Assembly (NCBI GenBank): GCA_903835145.1
Contig: CAILMA010000213.1
Location: forward strand, 1-7,492
Reading direction: 5' to 3'
Length of the DNA: 7,492 nucleotides
Source: an uncultured Bacteroidota bacterium
GTDB taxonomy: Bacteria; Bacteroidota; Bacteroidia; Chitinophagales; Chitinophagaceae
Below the pieces are notes generated by a model that saw nothing but the letters and a program-made list of their open reading frames with translations, did not search any database and was not told the origin of the DNA. Of this stretch, positions 1 to 6,124 are shown piece by piece (positions within the stretch are counted from its first letter, which is position 1; each line of letters starts with the position of its first letter). Position numbers and translations under genes: made by a program.

Positions 1-84
1 GAAAGCCCCTTTTTAGCATTACGACCAAAAAATCGCTTTATAAAACAAAAGATTTTTAACAGTACACCAATGGCCAATTCGCTG

Positions 85-92
85 TAATTTTG
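85..92 (+). promoter_or_regulatory. Possible Bacteroidota -7 promoter element for pfkA
   Basis: TAATTTTG matches the Bacteroidota primary-sigma -7 consensus TAnnTTTG exactly and lies 18 nt before the pfkA ATG, which would give a very short leader. I see no matching -33 TTTG at the usual distance, so the promoter is half supported. In A/T-rich intergenic DNA such an octamer can occur by chance. Confidence 0.35.
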
Positions 93-110
93 AGTACAAT
101 TTAGTCAGCT

Positions 111-1079
111 ATGAATATTGGTATCCTTACTTCCGGTGGCGATGCACCAGGCATGAATGCAGCCATTCGTGCGGCTGTAAGAACTGCAATTTATAATGGG
201 ATTAAAGTATTTGGCATTCGCCGCGGTTATCAGGGTATGATTGAAGGCGACATCTTCCCTATGCAAACTACTGATGTTTCCAACATCATTCAGCGAGGTG
301 GTACAATATTAAAAACAGCACGCAGCAAGGAATTTACGACCGATGAGGGCATGAAAAAAGCCTTCGATCAGCTAAAAAAACACGATATAAATGCACTTGT
401 ACTGATAGGTGGCGACGGCACCTGCCGGGGAGCCGTTCATTTTTTTGAAAAATACATTATACCCGCTGTAGTGATACCGGGCACGATAGATAAAGACCTT
501 ACGGGCACCGATTACACAATAGGATTCGATACCGCAGTAAATACTGCCATAGAGGCAATAGACAAAATAAGAGATACCGCTGATGCCCACGACAGGCTGT
601 TTATAGTAGAAGTTATGGGCAGGGATGCTGGTTATATTGCGCTTAACAGTGGCATAGCCTGCGGCGCTGAAGACATTCTGATACCGGAAACGATAACCCA
701 CATTGAGGAAGTACTATGCAAAATAGAAAGTGATGAACGGAGGAAGAAAACAGTACACATCATTGTTGTGGCTGAAGGCGATGACTTCGGTGGTTCAAAA
801 GAAGTTTATGAAAGCATCATTACCCGATTCCCAACATTAGATGTAAGAACCTGCGTTCTGGGGCATATACAACGCGGTGGTTCGCCCTCTTTTGCGGATA
901 GGGTACTTGCCAGCAGGCTCGGCTATGCAGCCGTTAATGCACTTAGGGACGGCAACACGCAGGTGATGGCAGGTGTCGTTAATGGGAATGTCGTTTTTAC
1001 ACCGCTCACACAGGTAATAAAAGGTGAAATTCCAATAACCGAAGATATGCTGGAAATGATAAAAGTATTGGCTGTATAG
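111..1079 (+). CDS. pfkA: ATP-dependent 6-phosphofructokinase
   Basis: Cytoplasmic glycolytic enzyme that phosphorylates fructose 6-phosphate to fructose 1,6-bisphosphate with ATP. The 322-residue length is typical of the bacterial PfkA family. Visible motifs are the N-terminal nucleotide loop GILTSGGDAPGMN (4-16), RGGT (62-65), GGDG (100-103), the catalytic region PGTIDKD (123-129) with the expected base Asp127, the sugar-phosphate motif EVMGRDAG (167-174) and GHIQRGGSP (251-259). Gly103 and Gly124, at the positions that are Asp and Lys in pyrophosphate-dependent enzymes, indicate ATP as donor. The usual TIDND is TIDKD here. By eye, the E. coli effector-site arginines 21 and 25 are kept (Arg20, Arg24), but the equivalent of Arg54 is Thr, so allosteric control may differ. 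An in-frame TAG at 102-104 makes ATG 111 the earliest start; there is no Shine-Dalgarno sequence. aroB follows after 51 nt on the same strand. Confidence 0.96.
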   Translation: MNIGILTSGGDAPGMNAAIRAAVRTAIYNGIKVFGIRRGYQGMIEGDIFPMQTTDVSNIIQRGGTILKTARSKEFTTDEGMKKAFDQLKKHDINALVLIGGDGTCRGAVHFFEKYIIPAVVIPGTIDKDLTGTDYTIGFDTAVNTAIEAIDKIRDTADAHDRLFIVEVMGRDAGYIALNSGIACGAEDILIPETITHIEEVLCKIESDERRKKTVHIIVVAEGDDFGGSKEVYESIITRFPTLDVRTCVLGHIQRGGSPSFADRVLASRLGYAAVNALRDGNTQVMAGVVNGNVVFTPLTQVIKGEIPITEDMLEMIKVLAV

Positions 1080-1130
1080 TTTAAGGCTGTTATTTGTGTA
1101 ATTTTTAAAAAAAGATCCATCAATTGCTAC

Positions 1131-2156
1131 ATGAAACAAACGATTGCATTCCCCTCAGGTACCGTTGACTATTACTTTAAAAGTAAGGTTGAAGAATTGT
1201 CGCGGATTTGCAGCAACAGGGATTTAATACTCCTTACCGATGTCACTATTGCCGCGCTTTATCCGGGACTGTTCGCAGGGCGCAAGCACATCATCATTCC
1301 TTCTGGCGAAGACGCTAAGACCGCGGAATCAATTAAAGAAATAACAAAAAAACTGCTTGAACTCGATGCCACCAGAAAATCGATGATTGTTGGAATTGGT
1401 GGCGGGGTTATTACTGATATCACTGGTTTTGTGGCATCGGTTTATATGCGGGGTATAAAATTCGGATTCGTGCCCACTACCCTGCTGGCAATGGTTGATG
1501 CGGCAATAGGTGGCAAGAATGGCGTCAATGTTGGCCTGCATAAAAACATACTGGGTACAATAAATCAGCCTGAATTTATACTGTACGACGTCAAATTCCT
1601 TGATACACTGCCCACTCCAGAATGGAGCAATGGCTTCGCTGAAATCATAAAGTACAGTTGCATTTTTGACTCAGAGCTCTTCAGCGAGTTAGAAGACTAC
1701 GATTTATCGTTCTATAAAACCAGCCCCGAGGCTGTAGCCGAATTAATTGCAACCTGTGCCGGCTGGAAAAACAAAACAGTGGCGGAAGACGAGTTGGAAA
1801 CAGGAATCAGGAAATTGTTGAATTTTGGACATACTTCAGGCCATGCAATTGAGACTATCTATCACTTGCCGCATGGACAGGCAGTAGCGATAGGTATGGT
1901 AATTGCTTGTAAACTTTCCAGCGAAATAAATGGGTTTTCAACTGCTGGAACAGAGCGATTGACTGACCTTTTAGAGCGATATAGCTTGCCAGTAAAATAT
2001 CATTTTTCTGCACCTCACATAATGGAAGTGCTAAAAATGGATAAAAAGAGAAACAATAAAAACATTGATTTTATCTTGCTCTCACAAATTGGCGAGGGAT
2101 ACATTCAAAGCCTGCCGCTGGAAACGATTGAGCAAACACTGAACACATGCATGTAA
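1131..2156 (+). CDS. aroB: 3-dehydroquinate synthase
   Basis: Second step of the shikimate pathway: NAD- and metal-dependent cyclisation of DAHP to 3-dehydroquinate in the cytoplasm. The 341 residues are close to the usual family length. Visible motifs are PSGEDAKT (57-64), the glycine-rich NAD-binding stretch GIGGGVITD (88-96), the run from VPTTLLAMVDAAIGGK to GVN (114-133), GFAEIIKY (168-175), NFGHTSGHAIE (231-241) and LPHGQAVAIGM (246-256). Glu171, His234 and His248 sit at the expected divalent-metal ligand positions. The usual HGEAV is HGQAV here, a mild change. The C-terminal MDKKRNNK (303-310) is also characteristic. The gene overlaps the aroA start by 10 nt, implying translational coupling. 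The 51-nt gap after pfkA contains no obvious terminator, so readthrough from pfkA is plausible but unproven. Confidence 0.96.
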   Translation: MKQTIAFPSGTVDYYFKSKVEELSRICSNRDLILLTDVTIAALYPGLFAGRKHIIIPSGEDAKTAESIKEITKKLLELDATRKSMIVGIGGGVITDITGFVASVYMRGIKFGFVPTTLLAMVDAAIGGKNGVNVGLHKNILGTINQPEFILYDVKFLDTLPTPEWSNGFAEIIKYSCIFDSELFSELEDYDLSFYKTSPEAVAELIATCAGWKNKTVAEDELETGIRKLLNFGHTSGHAIETIYHLPHGQAVAIGMVIACKLSSEINGFSTAGTERLTDLLERYSLPVKYHFSAPHIMEVLKMDKKRNNKNIDFILLSQIGEGYIQSLPLETIEQTLNTCM

Positions 2157-3415
2157 CCATTAATCCGGGAAGAGTAAACGGAACCGTTTCAGTGCCGCCT
2201 TCTAAAAGCATGACCCAGCGCGCTTATGCAATGGCATTGTTGCACCATGGGACAACAACTATCTACAACCCCGGGCGCTCAGAGGATGAACTTGCTGCAT
2301 TTGAAGTGATTAAACAACTGGGTGCTCAGGCAATTGAAAAGGATAACGGAGTAATTATCACCAGCCAGGGTATAAAACCGATAAGTCATTTAATAAATTG
2401 TGGCGAGAGCGGACTGGCGGCCCGGCTGCTGATACCACTACTTGCTACAGCTCATGAATCGTTTGAATTGACGGGTCGCGGCACGCTATTGGGGCGACCA
2501 ATGGAGGGCGTAGAACAAGCGCTCGCAGCTATGGGAGTGGAGTGCCCTGGGTTTAATGGCTTTCTGCCACTAAAAATAATGGGACCGATAAAAAACCATC
2601 AAATTCGGTTCGATGCATCTGGTGGCTCGCAGTTGCTGAGCGGTATATTAATAGCATGTGCTTTTACAGCCAAAACACGAAGCATAATAGAAGTAAAAAG
2701 ACTTAAAAGCAAGCCATATATAGACCTTACCTTGCAGGTGCTTGCTCGTGCAGGCCGTCCGGTTACCAATGAAAACTACAGCAGATTCATAATAGAACCC
2801 GTGCACGATAAGCCCATTGGCAACATAGAACTGAATATTGAAGGCGACTGGAGCGGCGCAGCAAATATTCTGGTTGCTGGAGCTATAGCAGGGAATGTAA
2901 CCCTACAAAACCTTGAGGCAAACTCTACTCAGGCCGATAAAAAAATACTTCAAATACTTAGGAATTGTGGTGCAAAAATCACCGAAACTGGAACTACGAT
3001 TAACGTGCAATCATCGCAACTTACAGCTTTTGAATGCGATGCCACCCACAGCCCCGACCTTTTTCCAATCCTTGCAATTCTGGCGGCTTGCTGCAACGGC
3101 GATAGCAGCATAAGAGGACTGCACAGGTTATTTCATAAAGAAAGCAACCGGGCGGAAAGCATTGGTGAAATGCTGTTGTCATTCAATGTACCGTTTTCAA
3201 TGGAGGATGATACGCTTTTTGTGACGGGGGTACCCTATTTACAGGGCACGGTAATTGACTCCTATCACGACCACCGCATAGCGATGGCTGCCGCTATTGG
3301 AGCACTGCGGGCCACCAGCAGGGGTGATATAACAGGAGCAGATGCAATAAACAAATCATATCCGGCATTTTACGAGGATTTGAAATCAATCGGCATTGAA
3401 ACAACAAGAAATTAG
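2147..3415 (+). CDS. aroA: 3-phosphoshikimate 1-carboxyvinyltransferase (EPSP synthase)
   Basis: Sixth step of the shikimate pathway: transfers the enolpyruvyl group of PEP to shikimate 3-phosphate. The 422 residues fit the family. Key residues visible: Lys20, Ser21 and Arg25 in VPPSKSMTQR; Arg93 ending the PEP-site loop; GRP (116-118); ASGGSQLLSG (157-166), with Ser161 and Gln162 as shikimate-phosphate contacts; EGDWSGAAN (232-240); catalytic Asp304 in HSPDLFP; HKESNR (330-335), containing Lys331, Glu332 and Arg335; DHRIAM (375-380); and KSYPAFYEDL (403-412). The PEP-site loop reads GESGLAAR (86-93) where E. coli has GNAGTAMR, a notable departure from the common form that also bears on glyphosate binding. 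The KETDR motif is KESNR. The ATG at 2147 lies inside the end of aroB, 10 nt of overlap in a different frame. aroC follows after 40 nt. Confidence 0.95.
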   Translation: MHVTINPGRVNGTVSVPPSKSMTQRAYAMALLHHGTTTIYNPGRSEDELAAFEVIKQLGAQAIEKDNGVIITSQGIKPISHLINCGESGLAARLLIPLLATAHESFELTGRGTLLGRPMEGVEQALAAMGVECPGFNGFLPLKIMGPIKNHQIRFDASGGSQLLSGILIACAFTAKTRSIIEVKRLKSKPYIDLTLQVLARAGRPVTNENYSRFIIEPVHDKPIGNIELNIEGDWSGAANILVAGAIAGNVTLQNLEANSTQADKKILQILRNCGAKITETGTTINVQSSQLTAFECDATHSPDLFPILAILAACCNGDSSIRGLHRLFHKESNRAESIGEMLLSFNVPFSMEDDTLFVTGVPYLQGTVIDSYHDHRIAMAAAIGALRATSRGDITGADAINKSYPAFYEDLKSIGIETTRN

Positions 3416-3455
3416 ACTTTAAGATATAATATTCAGAATATACAACTGCTTAAAC

Positions 3456-4430
3456 ATGAATACCTTCGGCACCTTATTTAAAATAAGCATATTCGGTGAA
3501 TCTCACGGAAAATGGGTGGGGATTACGATTGACGGCTGCCCTGCGGGCATTGCGTTGCAGCAGTCCGATTTTACAGCGGACATTGAACGCAGAAAGGCAG
3601 GAGCTGCTGGCACAACCCCGCGCACCGAGGCAGACGATCCAATATTGGCCAGCGGCGTTTTTAATGGTCATACCACAGGAGCGCCAATAACTATAGTTTT
3701 CGAAAACACCAATACCAGGTCGGCAGATTATGAAGCTCTACGTGCCACCCCCAGGCCCGGACATGCTGATTTCGTACTTGATAAAAAATTCAATGGATTT
3801 AATGACTACCGGGGCGGCGGGCACTCGTCAGGCAGGCTCACAGTTGCGCTTGTTGCAGCTGGTGTTGTGGCCAAGAAAGTACTCGGTGAAATTGAAGTGA
3901 ATGCAACGCTGGTTGAGGCGGGAGGCAATACAAACATAGAAGCAGCAATAGATGAAGCTATAGAAAAACAAGACAGCATAGGCGGGATAGTAGCCTGCAC
4001 CGTCATTAACCTTCCGGTAGGGCTCGGAGAGCCGTTTTTTGATTCGGTTGAATCTTTGATCAGTCATGCCGTATTCTCTGTGCCCGCGATAAAGGGTATC
4101 GAATTTGGGGCAGGCTTTGCGGCTGTAAAAATGACCGGCAGCCGACACAACGATGCCATAATAGCTGAAAGCGGCAAAACGGGAACAAACAATGCCGGTG
4201 GTATTAATGGCGGCATTACTAATGGCAACGACCTGTACTTTAGGGTGGCAGTAAAACCTACCAGCAGCACCCCAAAGGAACAAATGACCTGGAACAATAG
4301 AGAAGCTGCCGTGGCACCATTTCAGGTTAAAGGCAGGCATGACCTGTGCATCGCGCTCAGAGTGCCAGTTGTAATTGAAGCAGTAACTGCAATAGTGCTC
4401 GCAGACCTCCTTTTACGCAATAAATTTTAA
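3456..4430 (+). CDS. aroC: Chorismate synthase, compact form
   Basis: Last step of the shikimate pathway: FMN-dependent 1,4-elimination of phosphate from EPSP to give chorismate. Motifs visible in order: FGESHGK (13-19) with conserved His17, IDGCPAG (25-31), RRKAG (45-49), RPGHAD (100-105) with conserved His103, the FMN/substrate stretch RGGGHSSGRLT (119-129), DSIGG and LPVGLGEP in the middle, PAIKGIEFGAGF, NNAGGINGGITNG and the C-terminal GRHDLC. The protein has 324 residues, against about 350-390 for most bacterial AroC proteins. By eye the shortening lies after VLGEIEVNA (142-150), where longer homologues carry an extra segment before the DSIGG motif; all catalytic motifs are still present, so I read it as a compact functional enzyme. 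It closes the aroBAC run, 40 nt after aroA. Confidence 0.95.
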   Translation: MNTFGTLFKISIFGESHGKWVGITIDGCPAGIALQQSDFTADIERRKAGAAGTTPRTEADDPILASGVFNGHTTGAPITIVFENTNTRSADYEALRATPRPGHADFVLDKKFNGFNDYRGGGHSSGRLTVALVAAGVVAKKVLGEIEVNATLVEAGGNTNIEAAIDEAIEKQDSIGGIVACTVINLPVGLGEPFFDSVESLISHAVFSVPAIKGIEFGAGFAAVKMTGSRHNDAIIAESGKTGTNNAGGINGGITNGNDLYFRVAVKPTSSTPKEQMTWNNREAAVAPFQVKGRHDLCIALRVPVVIEAVTAIVLADLLLRNKF

Positions 4431-4438
4431 TACATTTG
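4431..4438 (+). promoter_or_regulatory. Possible Bacteroidota promoter element for the T9SS cargo gene
   Basis: TACATTTG matches TAnnTTTG exactly and begins at the first base after the aroC stop codon, 134 nt before the next ATG. It could be a -7 element; its upstream partner would fall inside aroC, where only a T-run (4411-4414) is visible. Alternatively its TTTG (4435-4438) could be a -33 box paired with the weaker TCAATTTG at 4457-4464, spacing 18 nt. ATTTGCC occurs in both copies (4434-4440 and 4460-4466). Either reading gives the T9SS gene its own promoter. Confidence 0.4.
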
Positions 4439-4500
4439 CCTACTCTGAAGGTAAGGTCAATTTGCCAGTATAAATATGCCGTTTTAGGTTACTATTAACG

Positions 4501-4520
4501 CAGATTTATGAATAAATCTG
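4501..4520. repeat. 20-bp inverted repeat in the leader of the T9SS cargo gene
   Basis: Perfect 9-bp arms, CAGATTTAT and ATAAATCTG, flank a 2-nt GA centre. The site lies 62 nt after the TACATTTG motif and 52 nt before the ATG at 4573. Dyads of this size are typical of operators bound by dimeric regulators. As RNA it would form only an A/U-rich hairpin, and it has no following U-run, so an intrinsic terminator is unlikely. No second copy was seen in the window. Confidence 0.5.
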
Positions 4521-4572
4521 TATGATGCTGCCATCGGAAACGTAATTTTAACGCCTGATTCAAAACAAACTA

Positions 4573-5676
4573 ATGAAAAAATTATTTCTATTATATATAG
4601 CTGTCTCTTTGTGTTCCGTTTCTTTTGCTAAGAATAGAACAAAAACTACTGCTTGCCCTGTCGCTTCTTGCACTGAAAATACTTGGTCATCGGTTGGTGC
4701 GCGTACTACAGCCGTGGGTGATACCTCGTTCCTTACCAATATACCTTCAGGCGATACGTTAACCATTTACAAATACGATTCGGGTTATGGTTATGTTACG
4801 GGCCCAAACAGCAATGGAGACATCGGCTTCGCCGAGCGTTATGATATTAATGGTGCTGATAGTTCGGTAACTGTACTGGGTGTTATGGCACAATTTAGCG
4901 GAAAAGTAAATCCATTGTCCTCTAAATCTGTAAATTTCATGGTTTGGGATATTACTGCTCCCACAGCCATTGATTCAAGTCTTGGGTACAGCGGCTTCCC
5001 GCGCTCGGGCCTTGATACGGTGAATGTTCCCGTGACTCGTTTGGGTATCGGTACAACAAAAGATACCCTTAAAGCATTCCTCTTCCCCACTGCACACCTA
5101 TTCAACGTTAGCTTCTTCGCTGGTTACACGGTTAGCTACGACTATACCAACCTCAATGGTGATACACTCGGACTGGCGTCATCCAAAAACGGATCAAGTA
5201 TAAAACCACATCTTACCATCATTACAGTGCCTCCGGTTGACTCTGGAGCGAACACCTATGATACGCTAATGAATGTACAGAATGCTACCATGTGGTCAGA
5301 CTTTTCGTGGCACGATAACTACACCGATAATGACTCCCTTTATAACAATCTGGCTATCTTCCCAATCGTAGCGATAGGTGCGCCAACAAGCGTTGCCGCT
5401 ATTACAAGGAACAACTTATCACTTTACGGCAACTACCCTAACCCTGCTTGCAACGAAACAAATATCAAATTTGCGGTGAGTCAGAGTGCAGCTGTAACGA
5501 TTCAAATTACGGATATGACTGGCAAGGTTTTAGATGAGGTAAGCGACCAGTCAAAATCAACCGGCATCCATATTGTAACGGTAAATACAAGCCAGCTTGC
5601 AGCGGGCAATTACCTGTACATTATTCATACCTCAACGGGTGATGCTATTGCAGGAAAGATGACTATTGCGAGGTAA
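4573..5676 (+). CDS. Secreted protein with type IX secretion (type A) sorting domain
   Basis: A 367-residue exported protein of unknown function. Residues 1-19 form a Sec signal peptide: Lys2-Lys3, a hydrophobic core, and probable cleavage after SFA (17-19). The mature start carries Cys28 and Cys33. Residues of about 40-280 form a beta-rich ectodomain with GYGYVTGPNSNGD (71-83), a pattern I associate with uncharacterised Bacteroidota surface proteins, and many short Ser/Thr/Asp-rich strands; no catalytic motif was recognised. The last ~84 residues are a T9SS C-terminal sorting domain: LYGNYPNPA (284-292), ITDMTGKVL (312-320), then LAAGNYLYII (342-351) and terminal GKMTIAR (361-367). By family knowledge, such cargo crosses the outer membrane through T9SS and the sorting domain is removed on release or surface attachment. 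The 142-nt leader with a promoter-like motif and a palindrome suggests separate regulation from aroC. Its stop is one base from that of the convergent gene. Confidence 0.9.
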   Translation: MKKLFLLYIAVSLCSVSFAKNRTKTTACPVASCTENTWSSVGARTTAVGDTSFLTNIPSGDTLTIYKYDSGYGYVTGPNSNGDIGFAERYDINGADSSVTVLGVMAQFSGKVNPLSSKSVNFMVWDITAPTAIDSSLGYSGFPRSGLDTVNVPVTRLGIGTTKDTLKAFLFPTAHLFNVSFFAGYTVSYDYTNLNGDTLGLASSKNGSSIKPHLTIITVPPVDSGANTYDTLMNVQNATMWSDFSWHDNYTDNDSLYNNLAIFPIVAIGAPTSVAAITRNNLSLYGNYPNPACNETNIKFAVSQSAAVTIQITDMTGKVLDEVSDQSKSTGIHIVTVNTSQLAAGNYLYIIHTSTGDAIAGKMTIAR

Positions 5677-5677
5677 T

Positions 5678-6085
5678 TTATTTTCTGTCTTTTACGGGTA
5701 TCACCAATTTTAGCGCTGACCAGGTATCGTCGACGGCACATACCTTTATATCAACAAGCCCAATTGCAAGGGCATAATCACGTACGTCTTGTTCGGTAAC
5801 TTCCGATGGCACCCTTGACGTCTTCTTTGGCCAGGAAACCCATATAATGCCATTCTGTTGTATTTCAGATTTGAACTGCGGCAACAAGGTTTGCAGTTCA
5901 GCCTTGGAGGTTGTAAAGAAATGGATAAGGTTCTTAGTGCAGGCGGCCGCATCAATGAATTGCAGGCCTCCCGGTAAATCCGAAAACAACGCCCGATAAT
6001 ATTCCGGAGCATTAATAGTCCGTATTACAAATCCTTCCTTTATACCCAGCTTTTTAGCAAGCGGAGTTTGAGAATAACCAGCCAT
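5678..6085 (-). CDS. DUF3052 family protein
   Basis: A 135-residue, probably cytoplasmic protein with no signal peptide or membrane segment. It resembles the DUF3052 family from end to end: N-terminal MAGYSQTPLAKKLGIK (1-16), FFTTSKAEL (56-64), WVSWPKK (82-88), then SEVTEQDVR (94-102) and C-terminal GLVDIKVCAVDDTWSALKL (109-127). To my knowledge the biochemical function is undefined; the fold appears alpha/beta and somewhat like a methyltransferase or Rossmann-type domain lacking a clear SAM motif, which is inference. The ATG is the only one available, because an in-frame stop lies just upstream at 6104-6106. The upstream gene on the same strand ends 39 nt away across A/T-rich DNA with no terminator, so the two may be co-transcribed. 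The 3' end abuts the convergent T9SS gene. Confidence 0.8.
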   Translation of the reverse strand: MAGYSQTPLAKKLGIKEGFVIRTINAPEYYRALFSDLPGGLQFIDAAACTKNLIHFFTTSKAELQTLLPQFKSEIQQNGIIWVSWPKKTSRVPSEVTEQDVRDYALAIGLVDIKVCAVDDTWSALKLVIPVKDRK

Positions 6086-6124
6086 TTCTATATAAATTAT
6101 TGGTTATTAATTTGCTATCATACA

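Noticed and set aside
28..57. AAAAATC ... GATTTTT inverted repeat upstream of pfkA (7-bp arms, 16-nt spacer)
   Set aside because: A/T-only arms in an A/T-rich stretch with a long loop; neither a credible terminator nor a clear operator.
1080..1130. Possible promoter (TAATTTTT at 1099-1106) between pfkA and aroB
   Set aside because: It lacks the final G of TAnnTTTG and has no properly spaced -33 TTTG, so it is too weak to annotate.
2145..2154. 10-bp perfect palindrome ACATGCATGT at the aroB/aroA overlap
   Set aside because: It is formed by the overlapping stop and start region (ATGCATG), lies within coding sequence and is short enough to be chance.
3828..4340. 170-residue open frame on the minus strand inside aroC
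   Set aside because: It is wholly antisense to a clear chorismate synthase, its translation resembles no family, and it is a typical frame shadow.
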